DNA of 45,833 nucleotides, taken from contig CAMDOQ010000003.1 of the NCBI GenBank assembly GCA_945903685.1, positions 1 to 45,833 of the forward strand. Reading direction: 5' to 3'. How positions within the stretch are numbered: the stretch's first letter is position 1; each line of letters opens with the position of its first letter. Origin of the DNA: Rhizobium sp. Q54. Lineage in GTDB: Bacteria; Pseudomonadota; Alphaproteobacteria; SHVV01. The translations under genes were made by a program, and so were the position numbers. The notes under the pieces were generated by a model. It saw nothing but the letters and a program-made list of their open reading frames with translations. It was not told the origin of the DNA and did no database searches. Shown here piece after piece: positions 26,681-35,413 of the stretch.

Positions 26681-28048
26681 ATGTCAGGTCCCGGCACGGC
26701 ATCCGCCGAGCCCATCACCGCCTATACCCAGCTCGTCGAGTACGTGGCGGGCGGCGCCAAGCCGCCGGCCGACTGGCGGATCGGCACCGAGCACGAGAAG
26801 TTCGGCTTTCGCCTGGCCGACCGCCGCCCGCTTCCCTACGAGGGACCCGACGGCATCCGCGCGATTTTCGCCAAGCTCGAGTCCGAGTTCGGCTGGAAGC
26901 CGTTTGTCGAGAACGGCAACCCGGTGGCGATGAACCAGGACGGCCAGGCGGTGACGCTCGAGCCCGGCGGCCAGTTCGAGCTCTCGGGCGCGCCCTTGAA
27001 GACCGTCCACGAAACCTGTGCCGAAGTGACCAACCACTTGGCCCAACTCCGCAAGATCGGCCGCGACCTCGGCATCGCCTTCATGGGCCAGGGCTTCGCG
27101 CCCGAGTGGCGGCGGGCCGAGATGCCGGTCATGCCCAAGGGCCGCTACGGCATCATGCGCGCCTATATGCCCAAGCGCGGCAAGCTCGGCCTCGACATGA
27201 TGTTCCGGACCTGCACCGTCCAGGTCAATTTGGACTTCGCCAGCGAAGCCGACATGGTGAAGAAATTTCGGGTCGGCTTGGCGCTGCAGCCGATCGCGAC
27301 CGCGCTGTTCGCGAACTCGCCCTTCACCCACGGCAAGCCCAACGGGTTCCTCACCTACCGCAGCCACATCTGGACCGACACCGATCGCGACCGCACCGGC
27401 ATGCTGCCGTTCGTGTTCGAACCGGGCATGAGCTACGCCCGCTACGTCGACTACGCCCTGGATGTGCCGATGTATTTCGCCTACCGCGACGGCACCTACG
27501 TCGACGCCTCCGGCCAGTCGTTCCGCGACTTCATGGCCGGTAAGCTGCCGGCGCTGCCCGGGCAGATCCCGACCTTCCGCGACTGGCAGGATCACCTGAC
27601 GACGCTCTTTCCCGAAGTGCGCCTGAAGACCTACCTCGAAATGCGCGGCGCCGACGGCGGACCGTGGCGGCGGATCTGCGCGCTCCCCGCCCTCTGGGTC
27701 GGGCTCTTGTACGATGCAAGTGCGCTCGACGCCGCGTGGGATTTGGCCAAGCATTGGTCGGTTGCCGAAATGGCGGCGGTCCGGCGCACGGTGCCGAAGC
27801 AAGGCCTCAACGCCAAGATCCGGAACCGCACGGTCGGCGAGCTCGCACGCGAAGTACTGGCGATCGCCGAGGGCGGCTTGAAGCGGCGCGCGCAAGCGAC
27901 GGTCGACGTCGGCGACGAAGTCGCGTTCCTCGATCCCCTGAAGGCGATCGTCGAATCCGGCAAGACGCCGGCCGAGGAGATGCTCGAGGCGTATCACGGA
28001 CGCTGGAAGCGTTCGGTCGAGCCGGTCTACGCGGAATACGCTTATTGA
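26681..28048 (+). CDS. gshA: Glutamate--cysteine ligase (alphaproteobacterial/plant type)
   Basis: GshA makes gamma-glutamylcysteine from glutamate, cysteine and ATP, the first step of glutathione synthesis. The 455-residue protein belongs to the group shared by Alphaproteobacteria and plants. RIGTEHEKFGF (33-43) starts the ATP/Mg site. GGQFELSGAP, MPKRGKLGLDMMFRTCTVQVNLD and NSPFTHGKPNG are conserved core blocks. A GGGGG element lies seven bases before ATG 26681. The final 44 codons (EVAFLDPLK to EYAY) have a decayed copy further downstream at 28,711-28,839. The stop codon is embedded in a 15-bp tandem repeat. Confidence 0.96.
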   Translation: MSGPGTASAEPITAYTQLVEYVAGGAKPPADWRIGTEHEKFGFRLADRRPLPYEGPDGIRAIFAKLESEFGWKPFVENGNPVAMNQDGQAVTLEPGGQFELSGAPLKTVHETCAEVTNHLAQLRKIGRDLGIAFMGQGFAPEWRRAEMPVMPKGRYGIMRAYMPKRGKLGLDMMFRTCTVQVNLDFASEADMVKKFRVGLALQPIATALFANSPFTHGKPNGFLTYRSHIWTDTDRDRTGMLPFVFEPGMSYARYVDYALDVPMYFAYRDGTYVDASGQSFRDFMAGKLPALPGQIPTFRDWQDHLTTLFPEVRLKTYLEMRGADGGPWRRICALPALWVGLLYDASALDAAWDLAKHWSVAEMAAVRRTVPKQGLNAKIRNRTVGELAREVLAIAEGGLKRRAQATVDVGDEVAFLDPLKAIVESGKTPAEEMLEAYHGRWKRSVEPVYAEYAY

Positions 28049-28074
28049 AGGCTTGAAGGTTGAAGGCTTGAAGG
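28045..28074. repeat. Two perfect 15-bp tandem copies spanning the gshA stop codon
   Basis: TTGAAGGCTTGAAGG occurs at 28045-28059 and again at 28060-28074 with no mismatch. Each unit is itself nearly two copies of TTGAAGG(C), giving four TTGAAGG heptamers in 30 bp. The gshA TGA stop is in the first heptamer. Slipped-strand duplication is the simplest origin. Confidence 0.95.
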
Positions 28075-28121
28075 CGGCGGTTTCGGCCACGCCCGGCAGC
28101 AGCGCAAACGAGAGCCAGCCG

Positions 28122-28529
28122 ATGGCGATCATCGATCACCTCAACCTGAACGTCACCGACTACGCGCGCGCCAAGCGCTTCTACGAGCGGGCGCTGGCAC
28201 CGCTTGGCATCCGCCTGGTGATGGAGTTCGCCAAGTCCGGCGGCTTCGGCCGCGACCGGCCCGAGTTCTGGATCGCGGCCGGCGCGACCAGCTACCAGAC
28301 GCCCGCGCAGCTCAAGCCGATCACGCCGGTGCACATCGCCTTCGTCGCGCGCGACCGCGGCGAGGTCGACGCGTTCCATGCCGCCGCTCTGGCGGCCGGC
28401 GGCACCGACTTCGGCGCGCCGGGCTTGCGGCCGGAGTATCACCCGAACTACTACGGCGCGTTCGTCCGCGACCCCGATGGCCACAACGTCGAGGCGGTCT
28501 GCCGCCAACCGTTGCCGCCGAGGCTCTAG
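28122..28529 (+). CDS. VOC (glyoxalase/bleomycin-resistance fold) family protein
   Basis: A 135-residue vicinal-oxygen-chelate protein. Residues AIIDHLNLNVTDYARAKRFYERAL form the first beta-alpha-beta unit with a putative metal His6. TPVHIAFVARDRGEVDAFH begins the second unit with another His. FVRDPDGHNVEAVCR supplies the usual terminal Glu. VOC proteins of this size are dimeric metal enzymes or binding proteins with very varied substrates, so no reaction is assigned. I chose ATG 28122 (MAIIDHLN) over an open frame starting 23 codons earlier, because that stretch is the gshA tail repeat. It lies between gshA and its decayed fragment. Confidence 0.85.
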   Translation: MAIIDHLNLNVTDYARAKRFYERALAPLGIRLVMEFAKSGGFGRDRPEFWIAAGATSYQTPAQLKPITPVHIAFVARDRGEVDAFHAAALAAGGTDFGAPGLRPEYHPNYYGAFVRDPDGHNVEAVCRQPLPPRL

Positions 28530-28710
28530 TCTAGACAGTCGGCGTGCAGTGCGGGGTCAGCGCGGCGGTTGGCCGCCCGCGCCGCCCGCCGAGTGGCGCG
28601 GCGAATGGGTGCAGGAGTCGAAATAATGTCACCGGCGCCGCCGACGCGCCTGTTCAGATGCCGACCACAGTCATCCAAACGTAGCCGCAGGCCCGATTTC
28701 GCCCCGCCCC

Positions 28711-28839
28711 GAGGTCACGTTCCTCGAGCCGTTGAAAGTGACTGCCGAACTAGGCAAACTCGGGCCGAAGCGTTGCTCGACACCTGCCGTGGGCGTTGGA
28801 AGCGCTCGCACGCCCCAGTCTCCGAGAAGTGCGCTCATG
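28711..28839 (+). pseudogene. Decayed fragment of the gshA 3' end
   Basis: About 129 bp align with the last 44 codons of the intact gshA 0.8 kb upstream. In one frame the fragment reads EVTFLEPLKVTAELGKLG (gshA: EVAFLDPLKAIVESGKTP). After a 1-bp deletion the next frame reads AEALLDTCRGRWKRSHAPV (gshA: AEEMLEAYHGRWKRSVEPV). The stop is also lost by a second 1-bp change. Nothing of the N-terminal 410 codons is seen. The rest of the 307-bp gap (28,530-28,710) shows no gene or clear signal. The ATG of the next gene lies in the last bases of the fragment. Confidence 0.8.
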
Positions 28840-29643
28840 AAGCTCCCCGTTTTCGTTGTTGCGGTCGCGACCGCGGCCAGCGCGCTAGCGCTGGCCGAAA
28901 CTCCGCCGCGTGCGATCTTTCCGCCCGACTTGGCGCCGGCACTCGCCGAAGTCGAACGAAGCTTGGTCGGAAGCTGGCTCGTCGAAGCGGGTAAGGGTGC
29001 CAAGCAACGTGTCCTGGTGGTGCAGGAAGTCGTGACCCAGGCGAACGGTTTCTCCGCACGAGCCGACTACGGCGGCATCGATGCGGCGGCCGAGCCGGTC
29101 TCGGTCGGGGTCAAGGTCGCTGCCGGCATTGCGACCCTCGATTTTCGATTGCCGACCGGGGCCGTCGCCCGCGCGGTGAGTGTCGGTCGCGGTCGCTTCG
29201 CGGGCGACGTGACCGATCCCGCCGGCAAGGCGCGCCCGATCGCGCTCAGGCTCGCCGGCGATGTCACACCCGGCGCCATGACCGGGAAGCGTCCCAAGGA
29301 GATGACGGTCGTCTACGTGAGCGCCGCCAACTGCCCATATTGCAGCGTCTACGAAACCGGCGCGACGTCCAACGGCTATAAGTCGAAGAGCGGTTTTCTC
29401 GCCGCACCCGAAGGCAAGCTCGTCACGTTCCGGCAGATCAATACCGGCAACTTCATGCATACCGGCGATCCAAAATTTTGGCCGGACGATCTCCAGTGGA
29501 TTCTCGGCGCGACCTACGTCGCCTCAGGCACGCCGCGCTTCGTGTTCGTCGCGGACGGCAAGGTGCTCGCCAACGTCCGCCTCGGCGCTTTCGTGAGCGA
29601 GGTCGTGCCGCGCATCCGCCAGCTCGCGGCGGCCCCGCCGTGA
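28837..29643 (+). CDS. Exported thioredoxin-like protein with CPYC motif
   Basis: A 268-residue protein with a clean signal peptide (MKLPVFVVAVATAASALALA, cleavage near 20). A beta-rich N-terminal half (about 30-150) precedes a thioredoxin-like C-terminal domain. The redox motif is Cys166-Pro-Tyr-Cys169 in AANCPYCSVYE, a CPYC glutaredoxin-type active site. The cis-Pro region is probably SGTPRFVFVADGKV. It is expected in the periplasm as an oxidoreductase or redox-sensitive binding protein. The TGA stop overlaps the GTG start of the CHAT gene, so the two are translationally coupled. Its ATG lies on the end of the gshA fragment. Family name and substrate are unknown to me. Confidence 0.8.
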   Translation: MKLPVFVVAVATAASALALAETPPRAIFPPDLAPALAEVERSLVGSWLVEAGKGAKQRVLVVQEVVTQANGFSARADYGGIDAAAEPVSVGVKVAAGIATLDFRLPTGAVARAVSVGRGRFAGDVTDPAGKARPIALRLAGDVTPGAMTGKRPKEMTVVYVSAANCPYCSVYETGATSNGYKSKSGFLAAPEGKLVTFRQINTGNFMHTGDPKFWPDDLQWILGATYVASGTPRFVFVADGKVLANVRLGAFVSEVVPRIRQLAAAPP

Positions 29644-32555
29644 GCCGGCGGCGCTGGGCGGCGGGCTTAAGCCTTGTTGCCGCCCTGGTTCTCGCGCTGC
29701 CGGGCGCAGCGCTCGGCGCGAGCGAACTTCCCGACAAGGTCGGAGCCGAGGTCGCGCTCGGCAAGAACGCGACTGGCGACGTGTGCGTGCTCCGGCGTAG
29801 GAACCCCACGGGGTGGAACGAAAAGGCGCAGCGATTCGTCATCTTCTGCGAAGGTTGGTCGCAACCGAGCGGGCAGCTCGTGCGGCTTCCCGGCGAGAAA
29901 CGTCCGCCCGCGTGGTGGATGCGGGAAAGCGAATGGGCGACCAGCCTCGAGAATGGCGGCGAGTGCGAGGAGCCACAGGCCGAGAAGCGCATCGATGGGT
30001 TCGAGGCGATGACGCGGCGCTGCCTCGATCGCGGCGGCTGGCGGCGATTGTTGCTGGTCGCGCGTCGCGACAAGGACGCGTTCGTCGCCGACTTTCTCCC
30101 CAACAACGTTTCCCTGGTCGAGCGCGTGTTGGCAGCGGTCGCAGGCAAAGGCGACCTCGATCCCGGCCAGCCCCAAGGCAACCGCGTCGCCACACTGCGG
30201 GCGATGGAAGAACTGCTTGGCAAGGACGTCGCGCTCGTCTCGATCAAGGAGATCGGTGAGCTCCAAGGCTTGCGCGACCTTGCCACCAAACTCCAGGAAG
30301 CGCGCGAATACGAGCCGTCGGCGAAAGCTTGGTTGCAGGTGCTAACCCAGCACGAGCGGCTGTCAGGGCCGAATAACCCGAGCCTCGCCCGAACGCTCCA
30401 ACACATGGCTGACCTGGCTAGGCTGCGGCGGCGGATCGATGAGGCCGAACGTCATAACGAGCGTGCCGGGGAACTCCTGAAACGGTCGAGCGACCCGGTC
30501 ACCAAGGCCTACCAACTATGGGGCCTTGCCCAAAATGCGGGCGCTCGCGGCGATGCAACCGCGGCCCTCGGTTACGCCGAGCAAATGGTCGATCTGATCG
30601 GACCGGAAGCGCACAAACACCGCCGGACGGCGGCCACCGCCTATTATGCCGTCGCAGTACGGAAGTACCGTCAAGACGCGGTCGCCGGCGAGGCGGCGGC
30701 GCGGCGCGCCTACCAACTCCAATACGAAGTCCAGGGCGAGCACGGCTCTTGGACCAATCGCGCCCGTATCCTGCTAGCCAAGATCTTCGTTCGCCAAAAC
30801 AAGATGGCCGAAGCCAAGCCTTTGATCGCCAATGCGATCGCTTCGGCCGAACTCATGTACGGGCGGACGATCTGGTGGGCGAACGCCAAGATCGCAGAGG
30901 CCGAATATCACCTCGGCGTGGGCGATGCCGCTGCCGCGCTCGACTCCTATCGCGCCTATGCAGGGGTCGCGGCCAGGATCTCGAACGCGTGCTACTTCGG
31001 CGCCTGCCTCGGGCCCTACCTCGACCTTCTCGGACGCTTCGCCGCCGAAAGCCCGGCTACCGCCCCGGCATATTTGGCCGAGGCATTTCGGGCGGCCCAG
31101 CTGGTCGAGTCACCCGTCGTCGGCGCCGCGATCGCCCGGGTCGCCGCGCGTATCCAGGCCGATCAACCCGAGATCGCGGCGCTGGCGCGCCAGCAACAGG
31201 ATATCGAGGAAAAGAAAATCCGGATTCGCGCTCAGCTCACGACCGAGCTGACACGTCCGGCCGGTAAGCGCGACGCCGCCAAGGAAACCGAGCTGTCTGC
31301 AGCCCTTCGCGCGCTCGAAGCCGAGGGCGGCGAGCGCGAGCTCGCGCTCCAAGATCGCTTTCCGCGCTACGCGCAGCTCTTGTCGCGGGCCCCGGTCGAG
31401 GCCGAACGGATCGCCGCGTTGCTCGCACCCAACGAGGCGCTGTTGCTGACTGCCCATTTCGGCGACCGGGGCTACACGCTCCTGCTCCACCGCGGCCGCC
31501 ATTCCCTGCATCCGATTGCGCTCTCCAGCGCCGCGCTGGCGCGCAAGGTGGCGCGGCTGCGGCGCGGACTCGAGCCGGTCGCCAACGGACTGCCCAATTT
31601 CGACGTCGGGCTCGCCCACGAGCTTTACCGCGACGTTATCGGTCCGCTCCTGGACGATGGGCGCTCGATCGAGCGCTTGATCGTCGTCCCGACCGGCGCG
31701 CTCTTGAGCTTGCCACCCGATGTTCTGGTTGCGGCGCCGCCCGGCCCCGGCCTCGCGGTCGAATGGCTGGTGAAGCGCCACGCGCTGGTAGTGGCGCCAA
31801 GCGTCAAGGCTTTTGCCGATCTGCGCGCGGCGCCGACGCGTGATCGCGCGGGCCCGCCACGGTTCGTCGGAGTCGGCGATCCGGCCTACGCGCGAGGCCA
31901 GGTTCGAAGCGCCGGCGGAGGCGACAACCCGTGCGGCGAGGGCTACGACGCGCGGGCCCAGGTCGCGCGATTTGCGCCGTTACCGGAAACGGCGGACGAA
32001 GTTCGCGCCATGGCTGCGGCAGTGGGCGTCAATACAGCGACGCTCTTCCTCGGCGACGCTGCGACCAAGTCCGCGCTTCGCGCTGCACCGTTGGCCGAGG
32101 CCGATGTTCTCGTGTTCGCGACCCACGGCGTTCTCCCGTCCGACCTCGCGTGCGAAGCCGAACCGGGACTCGTCCTGACGCCGCGACCGGGGACCGGCAC
32201 CGACGACGATGGTCTGTTGCGGGCGAGTGAAGTCGCGGCGCTCAAGCTCAATGCGGCGTTGGTTATCCTCTCGGCGTGCTCGACCGCCGGCGCCGATGGT
32301 CAATTGAGCGGCGAAAGCCTATCGGGACTCGTGCGAGCGTTCTTTTTTGCCGGCGCCCGCAATGTGCTGGCGACGCACTGGCCGATCGCCTCTGAACCGA
32401 CGGTTGCACTGACGACCGGCATGGTCCGGGTTGCTGCGTCGGCGAAGGGAAACGCTTGGCCCGAAGCGCTGCGCCAAGCCAAGCTTCGCATGCTCAGCCA
32501 ACCCGACACCGCGCATCCGCTTTTTTGGGGTGCCTTCAGCGTGATCGGCGGATAG
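29640..32555 (+). CDS. Exported TPR-CHAT domain protein (caspase-like peptidase family)
   Basis: A 971-residue protein with a signal peptide (about 1-26, RRRWAAGLSLVAALVLALPGAALG). A unique N-terminal region with several Cys and Trp (30-170) comes next, then helical TPR-like repeats (about 220-540). The C-terminal CHAT domain (about 640-971) carries a caspase-type dyad: His829 in VFATHG and Cys880 in ILSACSTAG, both intact. The ending HPLFWGAFSVIG is the usual CHAT C-terminus. CHAT proteins are peptidases or inactive relatives, often in signalling or defence. Translation starts at GTG 29640, overlapping the thioredoxin-like gene. The exported location makes it unlike cytoplasmic CHAT effectors such as TPR-CHAT of type III-E CRISPR. 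Confidence 0.88.
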   Translation: MSRRRWAAGLSLVAALVLALPGAALGASELPDKVGAEVALGKNATGDVCVLRRRNPTGWNEKAQRFVIFCEGWSQPSGQLVRLPGEKRPPAWWMRESEWATSLENGGECEEPQAEKRIDGFEAMTRRCLDRGGWRRLLLVARRDKDAFVADFLPNNVSLVERVLAAVAGKGDLDPGQPQGNRVATLRAMEELLGKDVALVSIKEIGELQGLRDLATKLQEAREYEPSAKAWLQVLTQHERLSGPNNPSLARTLQHMADLARLRRRIDEAERHNERAGELLKRSSDPVTKAYQLWGLAQNAGARGDATAALGYAEQMVDLIGPEAHKHRRTAATAYYAVAVRKYRQDAVAGEAAARRAYQLQYEVQGEHGSWTNRARILLAKIFVRQNKMAEAKPLIANAIASAELMYGRTIWWANAKIAEAEYHLGVGDAAAALDSYRAYAGVAARISNACYFGACLGPYLDLLGRFAAESPATAPAYLAEAFRAAQLVESPVVGAAIARVAARIQADQPEIAALARQQQDIEEKKIRIRAQLTTELTRPAGKRDAAKETELSAALRALEAEGGERELALQDRFPRYAQLLSRAPVEAERIAALLAPNEALLLTAHFGDRGYTLLLHRGRHSLHPIALSSAALARKVARLRRGLEPVANGLPNFDVGLAHELYRDVIGPLLDDGRSIERLIVVPTGALLSLPPDVLVAAPPGPGLAVEWLVKRHALVVAPSVKAFADLRAAPTRDRAGPPRFVGVGDPAYARGQVRSAGGGDNPCGEGYDARAQVARFAPLPETADEVRAMAAAVGVNTATLFLGDAATKSALRAAPLAEADVLVFATHGVLPSDLACEAEPGLVLTPRPGTGTDDDGLLRASEVAALKLNAALVILSACSTAGADGQLSGESLSGLVRAFFFAGARNVLATHWPIASEPTVALTTGMVRVAASAKGNAWPEALRQAKLRMLSQPDTAHPLFWGAFSVIGG

Positions 32556-32565
32556 CCCACCGTTG

Positions 32566-33852
32566 TCAACGCGCCGGCGCGAACCGCGCCGACGACCGGT
32601 CCTGATCGAGGAACGGGCCAAGCATAGCGGCCTCAGCGCTGTAAGCGGCGAGGCGCTCGGCGGCCGGATTCCAAGCTTCCGTCTCGAGTGCGGTCGCCAG
32701 CTCTTGCAGTAGACGCGAGAGCGTGATGAGGCGCGCGCGCGCCGTTTCGTGGGTCGGCTCGGGGAAGCGTTCGTAGAGCGTGCCCAGTTCGCGCCGCGAT
32801 ACCGCGACCACGGCGGCGGCGACCGCTGCGTCGCGCGCTCTGAACGCGACCTCAAGCCCTTCCGCGAAGCGGTCGAGGCGCGCGAGTTCGCCGGCGAGCG
32901 TGACCGGCTCGGTCCGCGCGTCCCCGCCGCCGACGGCGCCGAGGTAGGCGAGGAGATCGGCGCGCTCGGCTTCGCCGAGACCCAGACCGTAGTGGCGGTC
33001 GAAATGCGCGACCGTCGCGGCGACATTCGCTGCGCGGCCGTCGTGAAAGTAGGGCGCGGTCGCGGCAGCGCCCAAGAGGCTCGGGGTGTCGAAGACGCCG
33101 CCGGTGCCAACGTCGTGGCGGCGGCGGTCGGTGAAGGCCTGCGCCGGCGGGTGGCACGCGGCGCACGAAAGCTGAGGCCGGCCGGGGAACGGCCGCGCAA
33201 ACAGCGCTTCACCGCGCTTCGCCGCGGCGCTCGCGCCGGCTACCAGCCGCCCGGCGCCGTCGAGATTGCGATTTACGGGGAAGTCGAGCTGGCGCTGGAA
33301 CAGGACCAGCGCTTCGAGCGCAAGCGGCGACGGCTCCTCGCCGTCGAACTCATCGACGATCGCGTGGCGGGTGAAATCGGCGAGCGTCGGAAACTTCCCG
33401 GCACGGCCATAGGGGGCGGTCGCGGCGGCCCCGGCCAGGCTCGGGATGTCGCGGTGGTTGACGATGCCGTCGTCGGCGCGGCGATTGAAGAGCCGGCCGG
33501 TGACGTCGAGCCCGCCCGGCCGGGCCGAGAGCCCGCGGATGAAAAACTGCGGGTTGTTGGTACCCTCGATGTGGCAGGCTTGGCAGGAGAGCCCGCTCCG
33601 GCGCGCGAGCGTGCCCAGGAGTTCCGGCGCGCGGAACAGGGCTTCGCCCAAGGCGGCGCGCGCGGCATCGTCGGGATCGGCGGGCGGGCGGCGCGGGAGC
33701 GCGGGCCGCGTCAGTGCGGGCGGAACCGCTGTGCTTTCGAGCTGCCAGACGACCGGCGGCGGCGGCGAGTCGATCTCGGCCGCGTACGATGCCCCAACGA
33801 CCGTACAGGCCACGACGCCGGCGAATAGCGCGCGCGGCACCGGCCGCCGCAT
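32566..33852 (-). CDS. Di-haem cytochrome c peroxidase/MauG-like protein
   Basis: A 428-residue exported protein with a signal peptide (about 1-25) and two haem c sites, CQACH (Cys90, Cys93, His94) and CAACH (Cys230, Cys233, His234), spaced as in the CcpA/MauG family. It should reduce hydrogen peroxide or carry out a MauG-type oxidation in the periplasm. The haem domains end near residue 315. The last ~110 residues form an extra helical region not needed for the peroxidase fold. ATG 33852 lies 11 bp after tldD, suggesting cotranscription. Its stop is 10 bp from the convergent CHAT gene. The electron donor is not evident. Confidence 0.87.
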   Translation of the reverse strand: MRRPVPRALFAGVVACTVVGASYAAEIDSPPPPVVWQLESTAVPPALTRPALPRRPPADPDDAARAALGEALFRAPELLGTLARRSGLSCQACHIEGTNNPQFFIRGLSARPGGLDVTGRLFNRRADDGIVNHRDIPSLAGAAATAPYGRAGKFPTLADFTRHAIVDEFDGEEPSPLALEALVLFQRQLDFPVNRNLDGAGRLVAGASAAAKRGEALFARPFPGRPQLSCAACHPPAQAFTDRRRHDVGTGGVFDTPSLLGAAATAPYFHDGRAANVAATVAHFDRHYGLGLGEAERADLLAYLGAVGGGDARTEPVTLAGELARLDRFAEGLEVAFRARDAAVAAAVVAVSRRELGTLYERFPEPTHETARARLITLSRLLQELATALETEAWNPAAERLAAYSAEAAMLGPFLDQDRSSARFAPAR

Positions 33853-33863
33853 CGCCGTTGCCG

Positions 33864-35309
33864 TCAGGCGGCTTCGGTACCGCCGACGGTCAGTCCATCG
33901 ACTCGCATGGTCGGCTGGCCGACGCCGCACGGTACGCCCTGGCCGTCCTTGCCGCAGGTACCGACGCCGGCATCGAGCGCGAGATCGTTCCCGATCATCG
34001 CCACCTTGGTGAGGACGTCGGGGCCGTTGCCGATCAGGGTCGCACCCTTGACCGGCTGGCCGATCTTGCCGTTCTCGATCCGGTAGGCCTCGGTGCAGGT
34101 GAAGACGAACTTGCCCGAGGTGATGTCGACCTGGCCGCCGCCGAAATTGACGGCGTAGAGGCCCTTATCGACCGTGGCCAGGATTTCCTCGGGCGCGCGC
34201 GTGCCGGCCAGCATGAACGTATTGCGCATCCGTGGCATCGGCGAATGCGCGTAGCTCTCGCGCCGGCCGCTCCCGGTCGAGCGGCTCCCCATCAAGCGCG
34301 CGTTAAGACGATCCTGGAGATATCCGACCAACACGCCGTCCTCGATCAACACCGTGCGCTCGGTCGGGGTGCCTTCGTCATCGATCGTGAGCGAGCCGCG
34401 CCGGTCGGGAAGGGTGCCGTCGTCGACCACGGTGACGCCGGGGGCGGCGACGCGCTGGCCCATCAGGCCGGCAAAGGCCGAGGTCTTCTTCCGGTTGAAG
34501 TCGCCCTCGAGGCCGTGGCCGATCGCCTCGTGGAGGAGGACGCCCGGCCAGCCCGGCCCCAGCACGACCGTCATTTCGCCGGCCGGCGCCGGCTTCGACT
34601 CGAGGTTGACCAGCGCCTGGCGAAGCGCCTCGTCGACCTGGGCGCGCCAAGCGGTGCCGCCGATATAGGGGTCGTAGAGGGTGCGGCCGCCGACCCCGTG
34701 GGTGCCGGTTTCGCGCCGGTCGCCCTTGCCAACCACGACCGAGACATTGATACGGACCAGCGGCCGGATGTCGTGGGCACGCGCGCCGTCGGCACGGACG
34801 ATCTCGACCGCTTGCCACGATGCGGCGAGGCTCGCGCTCACCTGGCGGACGCGCGGGTCCTTGGCGCGGGCGTAGGCGTCGATCTCGGCCAGGAGCTTGA
34901 CCTTGGTCTCGAAGCTAAGCGCGGCAAGCGGATTGACGTCGTCGTAGAGGCGCCGGTTGGTTGCCGACGGATCGAGCGCCATGGTGCCGGCGGTGCCGGT
35001 CTTGATCGCGCGGACGGCGGTGGCGGCGCGCTTGAGCGCGGCCTCAGACAATTCGGAGGCATGGGCGTAACCGGTCGATTCCCCGGCGACGGCGCGAAGG
35101 CCGAAGCCTTGCGCCGAATCGAAGCTCGCGCTCTTCAAGCGGCCATCGTCGAACACCAGGCTCTCGGATTGGCGGTATTCGAGGTAGAGCTCGCCATCGT
35201 CCATCCCGGCCAAGGCTTCGGCGACGATGCGGTCGACGCGGCGGCGGTCGAGCCCGACGCGGCCATAAAAAAGCTCGGCGGCGGTGGGCGGGACGACGGC
35301 TGGGGGCAT
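33864..35309 (-). CDS. tldD: Metalloprotease TldD
   Basis: TldD is the zinc-binding subunit of the TldD-TldE heterodimer, which digests modified or unfolded peptides such as antibiotic-precursor leaders and CcdA. The 481-residue length is normal. The zinc motif HEAIGH (260-265) lies in LLHEAIGHGLEGD. The C-terminal blocks FGGGQVDITSG and the closing GVGQPTMRVDGLTVGG are typical. I start at ATG 35309 (MPPAVVPPTAAELF), in register with the family. Its partner pmbA/tldE is about 15 kb away on the same strand. It is divergent from the cox operon and followed closely by the di-haem protein. Confidence 0.95.
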   Translation of the reverse strand: MPPAVVPPTAAELFYGRVGLDRRRVDRIVAEALAGMDDGELYLEYRQSESLVFDDGRLKSASFDSAQGFGLRAVAGESTGYAHASELSEAALKRAATAVRAIKTGTAGTMALDPSATNRRLYDDVNPLAALSFETKVKLLAEIDAYARAKDPRVRQVSASLAASWQAVEIVRADGARAHDIRPLVRINVSVVVGKGDRRETGTHGVGGRTLYDPYIGGTAWRAQVDEALRQALVNLESKPAPAGEMTVVLGPGWPGVLLHEAIGHGLEGDFNRKKTSAFAGLMGQRVAAPGVTVVDDGTLPDRRGSLTIDDEGTPTERTVLIEDGVLVGYLQDRLNARLMGSRSTGSGRRESYAHSPMPRMRNTFMLAGTRAPEEILATVDKGLYAVNFGGGQVDITSGKFVFTCTEAYRIENGKIGQPVKGATLIGNGPDVLTKVAMIGNDLALDAGVGTCGKDGQGVPCGVGQPTMRVDGLTVGGTEAA

Positions 35310-35413
35310 GGCGGCAATCCTGAGCAGCGTGGTTGCGACGCGTCCTCGTAATATGGGCGCTCTGCGAACGGTTGTCATCTTGCCGGCCGGGCGCCGGCTC
35401 GGCCGTTTCCGGG

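Noticed and set aside
28053-28121. Longer VOC protein starting in the TTGAAGG repeat
   Set aside because: The extra 23 residues come from the tandem repeat and precede the conserved first strand. ATG 28122 matches the family start.
28569-28994. A 141-codon frame across the gshA remnant into the thioredoxin-like gene
   Set aside because: Only the part matching the gshA tail is meaningful. The rest is random or out of frame with the exported protein.
29640-32555. CHAT protein as part of a CRISPR or gasdermin defence island
   Set aside because: It has a signal peptide, and no cas, gasdermin, nuclease or phage-related genes lie nearby.
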